Below, in pieces: positions 14,726-26,600 of a DNA stretch of 64,000 nucleotides. The notes beneath the pieces are model-generated. The model saw only the letters and a list, made by a program, of their open reading frames with translations, made no database searches and had not been told where the DNA came from. Made by a program: the position numbers and the translations under genes. Positions within the stretch are counted from its first letter, which is position 1. Every line of letters starts with the position of its first letter. The DNA is from an uncultured Bacteroidota bacterium (GTDB lineage: Bacteria; Bacteroidota; Bacteroidia; Chitinophagales; Chitinophagaceae), in assembly GCA_903905065.1 (NCBI GenBank), contig CAIVEW010000100.1:116607-180606 (forward strand), in the 5' to 3' direction.

Positions 14726-17700
14726 ATGAAAAACCTGTACATTACCTTATTCGCCTTTTTTATCTCTTTTTCCGCTTTTGGCCAGGCCGGTGTGATTAGT
14801 GGCTCTCCCTATGTTTGTGTGGGTGCTTCAATAACCCTCAGCGATACGCCAGCCGGCGGCAGTTGGTCAAGTAGTAATGTCGTGGTTGCGACGGTTGGCT
14901 CAACTAGCGGAATTGTAACAGGAAATTTCGCGGGCACAGACGTTATCACTTATACAGCCCCTGGCGGTAGTACCGCTATCTTAGTTGTAACGGTAAACTC
15001 CCTTATGCTATCTCCGTTAAACGATGGCCCGGCATGTGTCGGGGGGACGGTTAATTTGACTGCAGGCGCTTCTGGTACTGCTAGCGGGATCAACTACAAC
15101 TGGGTGGGCCCTGCGGGTTTCAGTTCCTCAGTATCTACTCCGGTGCTCAGCAGCGTAACGGCCATTATGGGGGGTACATACACTGTTACCGCTACATCGG
15201 CCAGTGCTGGCTGTAGCGCAACAAGTACAACAAATGTGACCATACAGGTTATGGGTGTATCACCCGCCACCACCGGCTCATGCCCCGGACAAACCATGAT
15301 CCTGTTATCGAACCCTTTTGGCACTGCATCGATAACTAGTTATACATGGAGTGGGCCATTAAGTTGGAACTCGTCTTTGGCAAATCCGGTTTTGGGGAGT
15401 GCGTCCAGTGCATTAGATGGCGTATATACTTTAACGGCCACTGGCACCGGGTCTGGCTGCACTGCTACAGGTACTACTACAGTCACTTTCACTACACTCA
15501 ATATCGCACCCACAAGCAATAGCCCGCTTTGTGCCGGCGACACACTATTTTTGTATGCAAATGAATCTGGCGCAGCATCTCCCGTCACCTACACCTGGTC
15601 TGGTCCACTTGGTTTTACCAGTACGGTAATGAACACAATTCAATATGGAATACCCGTTGATGACCTCGCAGGTATCTGGACTTTATACGCTACCGGTTCT
15701 GGTTGCAGCGACACAACCACGATTACAGTAATTGTGGGAACAGCTTCCATTTCCGGATGGCCGGTGGTATGCCAGGGCCTGACGGTCTCACTCAGTGATC
15801 CTACCAGCGGCGGTACATGGTCGTCCTCTGACCCGTCCCTTGCGTCGGTTGATCCCGCAACAGGAATAGTTACCGGCGTGAGCCCTGGCACCGGAACGAT
15901 CAGCTATACCGCACCCGGGGGATGTGCAAATACGGTGCCGTTTAGTATTACCGCAGGCGCTGGCACAGTCACCGGCCCTTCCCTGATCTGCAGCACGTCA
16001 TCTGCGACATATAGCGATGCCACAGCCGGCGGGGCATGGTCTGTTGGTTTTGCAGCTATAGCTACGATCAGTTCCGGTGGAATTCTAACACCGGTATCAA
16101 CAGGTACAACAACCGTCGTTTATACCTTACCGGGAGGATGCCTGAGTTCGATGGTGGTTACCATCGATCCTACGCCTACGCCAATGACCATCGCGCCTAA
16201 CCCTGTTTGTATAGGCCTCACTGCAACCCTAAGCGACGCGGCCAGCGGAGGTACCTGGAGCACCAGCGCACCAGCAATAGCCTACGTGGATGGCCTTGGC
16301 GGGCTGGTTGCCGTTTCGGTTGGCACCACTAATGTCTCGTATACATTGTCAACGGGATGTATGACAACATCTGTTGTTACCGTAAATGCCGGTGTTGCAG
16401 CTATAGGCGGCAGTACATCGGTATGTGTAGGCGGGACTGCAACACTGACTGATGCAGTTTCCGGTGGCACGTGGTCATCCCCTTCCATAACGGCCACTGT
16501 CGACATCGGCGGCGTGGTCACGGGTGTTTCGCCGGGAACAGCGACCATTTCATACACCATTCCGTCCGGTTGTGCGGCCATAACTATTGTTACCGTCACA
16601 CCTGGAGTCGCTGCTATCACCGGGCCATCAAGTATTTGCCTTGGAATGACGGCCACACTTAGTGATGCAACAGGCGGCGGCAGTTGGTCCAGCTATGATG
16701 TTGCTGTAGCTCCTGTAGGTAGTGCATCTGGTATCGTCACCGGTGTCAGCCTGGGTACTACCATTATCACCTATTCCATTCCCGGAGGGTGTTATAGCAC
16801 TGCTGCGGTAACCATAGAGCCTCTTCCATCCGTCATATCCGGGCCCACATCAGTCTGCGCAGCCGGAACTATAACGTTGACAGACGGTACAGCAGGTGGT
16901 ACATGGATCAGCAGCACTCCCGGGATCGCTTCGATAGACCCTGCCACGGGTGTACTAACGGGGGTTTCCCCAGGCACAACAACCATATCTTACCAACTGG
17001 CGACTACCTGTGCAACGTCACTAGTGGTCACCGTAGAACCTACACCTGCAGCCCCGGTAATATCGGGTACTTCGCTTTACTGCCCATGTGTAACATTTGT
17101 GCCGCTCACGATCGTTCCATCTACAGGTATACTCTGGTATGCCGCAGCGACCGGAGGCACAGGAACTGCAACCGCACCTGTAATAAATACTTGCATCTCG
17201 GGTACTACCACTAACTGGGCAAGCCAGACAGCGAGCGGGTGTGAAAGCTCACGTGCTTCTTTTACGGTAACGGTAGATGTAACCCCGGCTATAACGGCTT
17301 CCGGTACATCTAACTGCGGTGGCACATTCAGCCTCACCAGCAGTGGTGCCGGAACCGGCGGAACTTACGTTTGGTCGCCTTCTACCGGGCTTTCCTGTCC
17401 TACTTGTGCCAGCGCAACGGCAACTGTATCTTCAACAAGTACTTATACTGTGACCGGCACGGATGCAGGAGGATGCGCCGGCACAAATACGGTCACTTTA
17501 GCTGCCGACCGTATTTCGGGTTACTTATCTTTGACTACTACTGCAACAGACACACTAAAAGTGTGGTTGATACAATTTAATACAACCGATAGCTCGATCA
17601 TCGGCCAGGACTCTACCTTTTCCTGCATGGATAGCGGCACTCCTTATTATGAATTCGACAGCAAACCCGCAGGTAACTACATGGTAAAAGCAAAACTGCT

Positions 17701-18442
17701 GAGCAGTGTTCCCGGAACGAGCGGCTACGTGCCTACCTATGGTTTGTCCAGCAGTGTCTGGGATTCTGCAGCTACATTTACCCATGCAGCAAGCGCTACG
17801 GACACGCAGCATATCAATATGATCTATGGCACAGTGCCTCCCGGCCCTGGCTTCATTGGCGGACTCATTTCTTCCGGCGCAGGCAGGGGCACGGCCATGG
17901 GCGCACCAGCAGTGGGGATGCTGGTGTATCTGAAAAACGCCGCTACCAATGCTATTCTTACGTATACCTACACCGATACTTCCGGAGCTTACGCCTTCTC
18001 CGGCCTTGGCAATGGATCATACACTATTTACCCGGTTGACTATCAATATCACACAACTCCGTGGATTGACCTGACTTTAACGACATCGTCAGATTCAGTT
18101 GCCGGGATCAGCTTTTATGAGCATACCGGCAATAATACGATCACGCCATACCCTACCCCGGTTCCTGTTTGCTGTGGAGGGCCAATAACAGTGAAAATGG
18201 GTATGTACCCTAACCCTGCCGGGAATGAACTGAACATTTATTGGGCGGATGAGCCAACCGGAGCCGTGGACGTAACAATAACAGACCTTGCCGGAAGGGA
18301 AGTTTATAAAGCAGCGCTGAACATGGGCAGCCACAGCGGTACTGCACAGGTAGATCTTTCATCCATTGGCAATGGAGCTTATTTGATCAGTGTAAAATCG
18401 AATCATATCAGCTATGCCAACACGCTGATGATCCAACACTAA
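14726..18442 (+). CDS. T9SS-exported Ig/PKD-repeat surface protein (1238 aa)
   Basis: Signal peptide MKNLYITLFAFFISFSAFGQ. Then one BIG2-like module (21-92) and three PKD-like modules of about 82 residues (TYTWSGPL pattern, 93-339). Next are six BIG2-like modules of about 74 residues (VCVGGTATLTDAVSGGTWSS ... GVVTGVSPGTATISYTIPSGC, to about 783) and two more Ig-like modules (to about 936). Two prealbumin or SdrD-like domains follow (SGYLSLTTTATDTLKVWLIQF; TYTDTSGAYAFSGLGNGSYTIYPVDY). The T9SS type A sorting domain starts at about 1159 (MGMYPNPAGNELNIYW ... GAYLISVKSN). The type IX machinery should recognise this tail, cleave it and anchor or release the protein. A role as adhesin or matrix protein is inferred. 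It shares its C-terminal layout with the next gene and its first 21 coding bases with the gene at 20699. Confidence 0.9.
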   Translation: MKNLYITLFAFFISFSAFGQAGVISGSPYVCVGASITLSDTPAGGSWSSSNVVVATVGSTSGIVTGNFAGTDVITYTAPGGSTAILVVTVNSLMLSPLNDGPACVGGTVNLTAGASGTASGINYNWVGPAGFSSSVSTPVLSSVTAIMGGTYTVTATSASAGCSATSTTNVTIQVMGVSPATTGSCPGQTMILLSNPFGTASITSYTWSGPLSWNSSLANPVLGSASSALDGVYTLTATGTGSGCTATGTTTVTFTTLNIAPTSNSPLCAGDTLFLYANESGAASPVTYTWSGPLGFTSTVMNTIQYGIPVDDLAGIWTLYATGSGCSDTTTITVIVGTASISGWPVVCQGLTVSLSDPTSGGTWSSSDPSLASVDPATGIVTGVSPGTGTISYTAPGGCANTVPFSITAGAGTVTGPSLICSTSSATYSDATAGGAWSVGFAAIATISSGGILTPVSTGTTTVVYTLPGGCLSSMVVTIDPTPTPMTIAPNPVCIGLTATLSDAASGGTWSTSAPAIAYVDGLGGLVAVSVGTTNVSYTLSTGCMTTSVVTVNAGVAAIGGSTSVCVGGTATLTDAVSGGTWSSPSITATVDIGGVVTGVSPGTATISYTIPSGCAAITIVTVTPGVAAITGPSSICLGMTATLSDATGGGSWSSYDVAVAPVGSASGIVTGVSLGTTIITYSIPGGCYSTAAVTIEPLPSVISGPTSVCAAGTITLTDGTAGGTWISSTPGIASIDPATGVLTGVSPGTTTISYQLATTCATSLVVTVEPTPAAPVISGTSLYCPCVTFVPLTIVPSTGILWYAAATGGTGTATAPVINTCISGTTTNWASQTASGCESSRASFTVTVDVTPAITASGTSNCGGTFSLTSSGAGTGGTYVWSPSTGLSCPTCASATATVSSTSTYTVTGTDAGGCAGTNTVTLAADRISGYLSLTTTATDTLKVWLIQFNTTDSSIIGQDSTFSCMDSGTPYYEFDSKPAGNYMVKAKLLSSVPGTSGYVPTYGLSSSVWDSAATFTHAASATDTQHINMIYGTVPPGPGFIGGLISSGAGRGTAMGAPAVGMLVYLKNAATNAILTYTYTDTSGAYAFSGLGNGSYTIYPVDYQYHTTPWIDLTLTTSSDSVAGISFYEHTGNNTITPYPTPVPVCCGGPITVKMGMYPNPAGNELNIYWADEPTGAVDVTITDLAGREVYKAALNMGSHSGTAQVDLSSIGNGAYLISVKSNHISYANTLMIQH

Positions 18443-18461
18443 GGGTTTTATGAACATATTT

Positions 18462-18500
18462 AAAAATAGGAATGCCCGTTTTCGGGCATTCCTATTTTTT
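18462..18500 (+). terminator. Strong rho-independent terminator
   Basis: A 17-bp perfect stem (left arm 18462-18478 with core AGGAATGCCCG, loop TTTT, right arm 18483-18499) ends in a run of T. It lies 20 bases after the stop of the first Ig-repeat gene and shows that the second gene is transcribed separately and starts downstream of it. Confidence 0.93.
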
Positions 18501-18635
18501 GTAACAGGGAATAAATATTTTTCGTCTTTTTACTCACATTTTCCCTATTTCGCACGTCATATATATCGAGCGGATAAAAACTCGCAACATTTTTTAATTC
18601 ATAAACTATCTTTAACCTTTAAAAATCAAAAACTT

Positions 18636-20540
18636 ATGAAACTTTTTACCCTTGCCATGCTAGCGATGTTCTTTTCGTTCGCATCATTTGCCCAGGTCTC
18701 TATCACGCCATCGTCGGGTGGTTTGTGTATAGGTTCAACCCTATATTTGACGGACAGCGCCCTATTAGGGACGTCACCCTCCGGCACATGGAGCAGCAGC
18801 AACCCATCTATTGCTTCGATCGATACTTCCGGGGCCCTTTTAGGTGTATCTGCTGGTGTGGTTACAGTCACTTTTACCTATAGTTCCGGGGCAGCTTACG
18901 GAACTTATACGGTAAGCCCCTCGCCTGCCAATATCACCGGCGGCCCCACCAGGTTCTGTGTAGGTACTGCTGCGACGTTTATGGACGCTACCGCTGGCGG
19001 AGTGTGGAGCTCAACGTGGAATACCACGATAGATGCCGCTACCGGCGTGGCCACCGGTGCATATGGCGGAACAGGAACGATCTACTACACTGTTGGCGCA
19101 TGTACTGTCTCTATTAGCGATACGGTTGACGCAACGACCGTTGATTATATTTCAGGCCCTACCAACGTATGCGTGGGCTCAACAATCACGCTCACGGATA
19201 GTACTGGTCTAAGTTCAGGTGTGTGGAGCAGCAGCGATGTTTCGATCGCAACGATCAGCAGTGCTGGCGTTGTGACCGGCGTATCTGCGGGCTCCGTAGT
19301 TATCACACTTACTTTTTCAGGTATTTGTGGTTCTGCATACAGCACTTATGACATCACCGTAGGCCCGTTAACTGGCGGCTATGTTGCGGGCCCAGGTTCC
19401 ATCAATATAGGTGCAACTGGCGCATTCTACTATTATGGCTCAGCATCAGGTGGCGTTTGGTCGGTTACCCCTCCATCATTGGCAACCATAGATGCATCAG
19501 GAACCGTAACCGGCGTAAGTGCAGGCCTGGCAACTGTTACCTACTCAGCTACCAGCTGTGGATCTCCAATTGTAAGCACTACGACAGTTAACATCACTCC
19601 GCTTGACGGCATTTCCGGTAACGTTAATTTTTCAAGTTCGTACTATGGCAATGTTAAGGTGTGGCTGATCACTTATACCCCCGGCACCACAACCCTGGCA
19701 GCTTACGATAGCCTTACGCTGTACTGCAGCGGATCAAGTGTTTACTATGAGTTTACCGGCATACCTACTGATTCATTCCGTGTAAAAGCAGCCACTCCGG
19801 ATTCTTCAGGCAGCACAACCGGCTTTATCCCTACTTATCACACCAGTTCCTATTACTGGCATGATGCCGATGTCATCAATCATACGAGCGGCGCTTCTGA
19901 CATTCACGAAGACATCAACATGATGACCGGTACATCAACATCAGGACCAGGTTTTATTTCCGGCAACGTACTTACCGGCGCCAACAGGGGGACATCTGGA
20001 AGCATACCAGTTGTAGGCCTGCACATGGTAGCCCTTAACACATCCGGCAGCACTGCTACAGTAGCGCAAATGACGTACACCGATGGAAGTGGCAACTATA
20101 CCTTCAGCAATCTGCCCACCGGTACGTATACGGTCTTCCCGGATTCTATTAATTTTATCACTACTCCTTACACGAATATCGTTTTAACTTCGGGTGCGCC
20201 TACTTACAGCACTGCAGCATTTACACAGCACACAATAGCGAAAACGATTACTCCGGGTGTAGAATCAATTAAAAATCTTTCTGCAGTAGCTTCTGTTGTT
20301 GCGTTCCCTAACCCTACAAATGGCAGGCTGAACATCATGTGGAATGAAAAAGCCACAGAGAACGCAAGTGTGGTTATTTCTGACATCACCGGCCGCGAGG
20401 TTTACATTACTACCCTTACTTTAACTGATGGTAACGGTATTTCTCCTGTTGACTTGTCGTCTCTGAATAATGGCCTGTACGTCATTAGCATTAAGACTGC
20501 AACATTGAATTACGACGGTAAAATAGAGATACGGCATTAG
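18636..20540 (+). CDS. T9SS-exported Ig-repeat surface protein (634 aa)
   Basis: The start is the ATG giving MKLFTLAMLAMFFSFASFAQ, a proper signal peptide. The frame is open 62 codons further upstream, but that part spans the 18462-18500 terminator. Four BIG2-like modules follow (about residues 21-320; for example GPTNVCVGSTITLTDSTGLSSGVWSSSDVSIATISSAGVVTGVSAGS). Then come two domains matching those of the previous gene (GNVKVWLITYTPGTTTLAAYDSL; TYTDGSGNYTFSNLPTGTYTVFPDS, about 320-550). A T9SS type A sorting domain closes it (VVAFPNPTNGRLNIMW ... NGLYVISIKT, about 553-634). It reads as a shorter paralogue of the preceding gene with fewer repeats. Its function, probably surface adhesion or matrix, is not shown. 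Confidence 0.9.
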   Translation: MKLFTLAMLAMFFSFASFAQVSITPSSGGLCIGSTLYLTDSALLGTSPSGTWSSSNPSIASIDTSGALLGVSAGVVTVTFTYSSGAAYGTYTVSPSPANITGGPTRFCVGTAATFMDATAGGVWSSTWNTTIDAATGVATGAYGGTGTIYYTVGACTVSISDTVDATTVDYISGPTNVCVGSTITLTDSTGLSSGVWSSSDVSIATISSAGVVTGVSAGSVVITLTFSGICGSAYSTYDITVGPLTGGYVAGPGSINIGATGAFYYYGSASGGVWSVTPPSLATIDASGTVTGVSAGLATVTYSATSCGSPIVSTTTVNITPLDGISGNVNFSSSYYGNVKVWLITYTPGTTTLAAYDSLTLYCSGSSVYYEFTGIPTDSFRVKAATPDSSGSTTGFIPTYHTSSYYWHDADVINHTSGASDIHEDINMMTGTSTSGPGFISGNVLTGANRGTSGSIPVVGLHMVALNTSGSTATVAQMTYTDGSGNYTFSNLPTGTYTVFPDSINFITTPYTNIVLTSGAPTYSTAAFTQHTIAKTITPGVESIKNLSAVASVVAFPNPTNGRLNIMWNEKATENASVVISDITGREVYITTLTLTDGNGISPVDLSSLNNGLYVISIKTATLNYDGKIEIRH

Positions 20541-20561
20541 TAAATTAACCGATAGTTATTA

Positions 20562-20597
20562 AACAAAAACACCCTGAAGATTCAGGGTGTTTTTGTT
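20562..20597 (+). terminator. Strong rho-independent terminator
   Basis: A 17-bp perfect inverted repeat (core ACACCCTGAA / TTCAGGGTGT, arms 20562-20578 and 20581-20597) with a T-rich 3' arm lies just after the stop of the second Ig-repeat gene. Confidence 0.92.
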
Positions 20598-20698
20598 CTG
20601 ATAAATCTGTTTTTTTTAAAGATTTCCATACGATTATATAGTATCTTTCTACTTTGTTTGTAAAAACACATCTACACTTTTAAATAAAACTATGCCTT

Positions 20699-23600
20699 AT
20701 GAAAAACCTGTACATTACCATTATTGCACTTTTCATTTCATTAGCCTCATTCGGGCAGGTTACCGTTACCAGCAGTGATACCGTCAATTGCTCAAACACC
20801 TGCACGGCGCTCACCGCTCACCTGACCGGAGATAACCCGACCACGCTGGGCGTCACAGAAGATGATGTTTACTCTGCACCTATCCCTATTGGTTTTACAT
20901 TTAACTTTTATGGTACAAACTACACACAACTGATCATAGGGGCTAATGGCACTGTGTCGTTTGATACCGCGCTAGCGTCTGGTTATGATCCATACCCCAT
21001 TTCTGCTGCATTGTTGGGCAATACGAATGTATTGAACAGCATTTGCGGGCCATGGTGTGACATTGATATTTTTTATACCGGCTCCACGATAGGTTCGGAG
21101 ACATATTCAACTGTTGGCGTTGCACCAAACAGGAAATTTACCATTTCGTGGTGTAACTGCAGCATGTATAATTGTTCGGCCCAACGCACAACAACACAAA
21201 TCATCCTGTATGAATCCACTAATGTAGTAGAGGTGCATATTTCGCAAAAGCTTGTGTGCTCAGCATGGAATGGCGGGTATGGAATAGTTGGTGTGCAAAA
21301 TGCTACCGGTTCTGCGGCGACCGCGGCACCAGGCCGGGATTACCCTTCTGTATGGTCGGTACCACCTACAGAGGCATGGCGTTTTACACCCGTTGCCGGA
21401 GGCGCATCTTATTCAGTTGCATCAATACCTTACGCCCCAATTCCTTACGCATCCTCCAGTATCTACTGGTATAATGTTACAGCGGGCACTTATCTTGGTA
21501 CGGGAGACACAATGACCGTTTGCCCTACAAGTCCTACTTTATACCGGGCTGCAGCGCTTGGCTGTTCAGATACGTCATCCGGTTATTATTTTGTATCCCC
21601 TTCGGGAGTCCCTTCCCCGATAACCGGGGTGTTAAGTGTTTGCCTTGGACTCACAAGTCAACTGACAGATGCGGCGACAGGCGGCACCTGGACCAGCAGC
21701 GCCCCCGCGATTGCCGCAGTATCGTCAGGAGGTCTGGTCACAGGCTTATCGCTGGGCACAGCAACTATCAGTTATTTTGCAGGAAGTTGCTACACCACGG
21801 CAGTAGTCACAGTAGTTCCAACCCCAACGATCACAGGCTCACATGTTCTTTGTGTTGGCACCACCGATACACTGACAGGCCCCTCTGGCAGTACATGGAG
21901 CAGCAGCACTCCGGCAGTTGCTACGGTCTCGACATCCGGGCTTGTCACTGGCCTGTCAGCTGGTGTTGCAACGATAACTTGTATTGCATCCACTGGTTGT
22001 ATGGCTACTTTTTCTGTAACGGTCAACCCTTCGCCCTCCGCTATATCGGGCGGTACTGGTGTTTCCGTTGGGTCAACGCTTCCGCTAAGTGATGCAACCG
22101 GCGGTGGCACATGGAGTAGCAGCAATACAGCAATTGCGACTGTTGGCTCTACCGGTATCGTTACAGGCGTATCCTCAGGCGTTGTTAGTATTACTTATAA
22201 GCTACCAACCGGATGTTACGTAACCCATTCTGTACAAGTATCGGGTGCTACCCCTATAGGCCCGATCAATGGAAATGATTTTGTTTGCGTCGGCTCCACA
22301 ACAATACTAACAGACTCAACAACCGGTGGGCATTGGAGCAGCACAAATACCGGTGTCGCTATCGTGGGATCCTCTTCCGGTATTGTTACCGGTGTTTCGG
22401 CCGGCTTGTGTGTTATTTCTTATACCGTTGGCACAAGCAGTGTAATCGTATCGTTCACGGTTAACCCTGTGCCTTCTGCGATTACCGGAATACGGACAGT
22501 TTGTGTTGGGTCAACAACTGGTTTGGCCGATACTGTCGGAGGTGGTACCTGGAGCAGCAGTTCAACCAATGCCACCGTATCTTCCGGCGGACTGGTAACA
22601 GGTGTGGCTGCCGGTACGACTATTATCACTTATTCAGTGGGTGGCTGCCTAGCCACAGCTATTGTGACCATAAACCCCAGCCCTCTTATTTCAGGAACCC
22701 GGACAATTTGCGTAGGCGGCACTACAACACTATCTACTACAGGCAGCGCAAGCTGGAGCAGCGGCAACACTGCTGTTGCAACGATTGGCGCCACCACCGG
22801 CATCGTAACAGGAGTTGCAGCCGGCACGACGGTTATTACCTGCGTTGCATCAACGGGGTGTACCGCGACAGCTATTGTAACAGTGAATGCCTCGTCACCT
22901 ATACTACCATCAAGTCCTGTGAGCATTTGCCTGGGCGGTACGGCTGCATTGACCGACGCGACTGGTGGCGGCACGTGGAGCAGCAGCAACGTTCCAGTAG
23001 CTACCGTTTCCGGTAGCGGGCTTGTAAGCGGTATCGGCATCGGGACCAGTACTATTTCATATATCCTTACTTCTGGCTGCGTTGCCACAAAAATTGTTAC
23101 GGTCAACAATGCTCCGGTTGCGATAACGCCACATAACCCGTCTGTTTGTCTCGGCAGCACGCTCTTATTGAGCGACGTAACTACCGGCGGCACCTGGTCG
23201 TCTACAGTCCCGGGTGTGGCTACAGTTTCCGCAGGCGGACTTGTTACCAGTGTTACTGCAGGCATAACAGAGATTCTCTATAGCATCGGTACCTGCACAG
23301 TGCGGGATACTTTTACTGTTCTATCCGGCCCATCACCTATTACACCGAGCTCGGTTACACTTTGCCTGGGCGGCGGTACTTCGCTTACCGATGCTACGGC
23401 AGGCGGTACCTGGAGCAGCGGTTCTGTGAGCATAGTATCTGTAACTACCGGCGGTGTGATCACAAGTCACGCAGTAGGTACGGCAACGATCTCCTACACC
23501 ATCGGGAGCTGTTCAGCAACTATCGTTGTTACGGTGAATAATGGCCCTGCTGCAATAACTCCGCATAATCCATCTGTATGCGTTGGCAGTACCGTTTTAT

Positions 23601-26600
23601 TAAGCGACGCGACGAGCGGAGGCACCTGGACTTCTACGATAACCGGAATTGCAACAGTATCTTCCGGTGGCCTTGTTACAAGTGTTGCCGTTGGGGTCAC
23701 AGAGATAGATTATATTATAGGTTCGTGCATCGCCCGTGATTCGGTTACGGTCGTTGCCGGCCCTGCGGCCATTACCCCTAGCCCGGTTACGCTTTGTCTC
23801 GGCGGCAGTGCCACCCTCTCTGATGCCACTGGTGGTGGTTCATGGAGCAGCAGTGCTACGGGAATAGTATCAGTTACATCGGGTGGGGCTATTACAGCTA
23901 ATGCCGTTGGCACCGCTACAATCTCTTACACGGTAGGTAGTTGCTCGGCAACTACTGTTGTGACTGTAAATACAGCTCCAGGTGCGATCTCTCCAACCAA
24001 TCCTGCTGTATGTGTGGGTGGCACCGTTACGCTTTCGGATGCCACTTCAGGGGGTGTTTGGACGAGCAGCAACACGGGTGTTGCTACCGTTGCGGGCGGT
24101 ATTGTTACAGGTATTTCCGCAGGTTTTACCGTTATTTCTTATTCCATTGGTAGCTGTTCTTCCACCCGTACTGTTTCCGTTAACCCTGCACCGGCTGGAA
24201 TTTTGGGTGGCAGCACTGTTAGTGCCGGTTCCACACTTTCACTTAGCGATGCTACCACAGGTGGTACATGGAGCAGTAGTAATACTTCCATTGCAACTGT
24301 AGGCTCGCTTACAGGTATTGTCACAGGAGTAGCGACTGGCACGGTAACAATCTATTATACTACTGCGGCCGGATGCCAAACGTCCCACATAGTGACAGTA
24401 ACAGCACTGACAGGTATACATGGCACCGCTAGTGTTTGCGCCGGGTCAACGACAACCCTGATAGATTCTACCGCTGGCGGCCACTGGAGCAGCAGCAACA
24501 CTGCAATTGCCACTGTTGGATCTTCTACGGGTATTGTGACCGGTGTGACAGCCGGCACTTGTACTATTTCTTACACAGTAGGCACGAGTGTTACAACTAT
24601 TACTTTCACCGTTTATGCGGCACCTGCTACAATTTCGGGCAGCAGTACGGTAATAGCCGGGTCAATAATAACACTTAGCGATGCAGTTACCGGCGGTAAC
24701 TGGAGCAGTAGCAATGCATCAGTTGCTACGGTGGGTTCACTCATGGGATCTGTAACCGGCGTATCACCAGGCATAGTGACCATAACATATACAACTACCG
24801 GTGGTTGCCAAACTACTCATATTGTAACAGTGACAGCATTGAGTGGCATACATGGTAAGGCCAGTGTGTGCGCAGGGTCCGCTGTGACTTTGAACGACTC
24901 TACCGCTGGTGGCCACTGGAGCAGCAGCAATACGGCTATTGCTACGGTCGGTTCCTCCACGGGCATTGTTACCGGCGTATCAGCGGGTACATGTATCATT
25001 TCTTATACATTAGGCACCAGCAGCACGACGATCGCATTTACAGTCTATGCCGCTCCGGGTACCATTTCCGGTAGCAGCACAGTTATTGCAGGTTCTGTAA
25101 TAACCCTTAGTGATGCTGTTGCCGGTGGCTTATGGAGCAGCAGTAATGCGGCAGTTGCAACAGTTGGTTCTCTTACAGGATCAGTAACCGGGATATCCCC
25201 CGGAATAGTCACTATCAGTTATACGATGGCTGGCGGCTGTCAAACCACCCACATCGTGACAGTTACGGCGCTCACCGGCATCAGCGGCACTGCCAGTGTC
25301 TGTGCTGGTTCCACAGTGACTTTAACCAATGCGGACGCGGGTGGCCGCTGGAGCAGCAGTAATACAGCAATTGCTACTGTAGGCTCTTCCACAGGTGTTG
25401 TAACCGGAGTGTCTGCGGGTACTTGTACCATCTCTTACATACTTGGCACAAGTACTGTAACGGTTACCTTCACCGTTAACCCTTCACCTGCCGCAATTTC
25501 CGGCGCCAGCACCGTGATAGTAGGTTTCACAATAAACCTTAGTGATGCAGTTGCCGGGGGCACGTGGAGCAGCAGCAATACTTCAGTAGCTACTGTTTCT
25601 TCAAGCGGTGTTGTATCCGCGCTGTCGCCGGGCACCGTGAGTATCAATTACACTTTACCGGGCGGCTGCCAGGCTACTCATGTCGTTACGGTAACAGCAC
25701 TGCCCGGCATCCAGGGTACGGCAAACGTCTGCATTGGCTCCACAAGGACGCTAACGGACTCGATCTCCGGCGGCCATTGGAGCAGCAGCAATACGGCTAT
25801 TGCGACTGTGGGATCATCAACCGGTATTGTTACCGGCATTTCATCTGGTACATGTACGCTTACCTATACAGTAGGTGCTTACATCACCACCGTTACATTT
25901 ACGGTTAACTTCGCCGCACCTATCTCAGGCAGTACATTAGTGGGCGTTGGTGGTACAATAACATTAAGTGATGCGTCAGGTGGAGGTGTATGGCTGAGCA
26001 GCTTGACACCGGTTGCTACTGTGGGTTCTTCTACTGGAGTCGTAACGGGTATTTCAGTAGGTACCGCGACAATATATTATGTTGTGTCACTCACCGGATG
26101 CAGCACATCAATCGTAGTAACGGTCAATATTCCCATTCATGCAATTCACGGTTCTTCAAGTGTATGCAGCGGTTCCACCATAACATTGGCTGACTCCACC
26201 GCGGGCGGCACCTGGAGCAGTAGCAATACTGCCGTCGCTACTGTCATCTCTTCCACCGGCGTTGTTACCGGTGTTTCCGCAGGAACCTGCGCAATTTCAT
26301 ATACTGTAGGCACAAACAGCGCAACATTTATTGTTACTGTTAATGCAGCACCGCCTATTTCGGGCGGTTCTACGGTAGGAGTTGGCGGCACTATAACACT
26401 CAGCGATGCATCCCCCGGCGGAACATGGCTGAGCAGTCTAACTCCTGTAGCTACTGTTGGTTCTTCTACCGGAATCGTAACCGGTGTCGCTGGTGGTACG
26501 GCCACTATTTACTACGTCACCACAGCCGGATGCTATACCTACCATATTATAACGGTTACGACCACTCCAAGTGTTCATAGCATTGGCGGCACAGCAAGCG

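Noticed and set aside
18450..18635. Upstream extension of the second Ig-repeat gene
   Set aside because: It is encoded by the terminator hairpin and AT-rich leader; the signal peptide begins at 18636.
22630..23265. 211-residue minus-strand frame inside the giant Ig-repeat gene, and many similar ones in the other Ig genes
   Set aside because: These are antisense shadows created by the repeated codon pattern. They have Val/Pro/Thr-rich sequence without signal peptides or domains.
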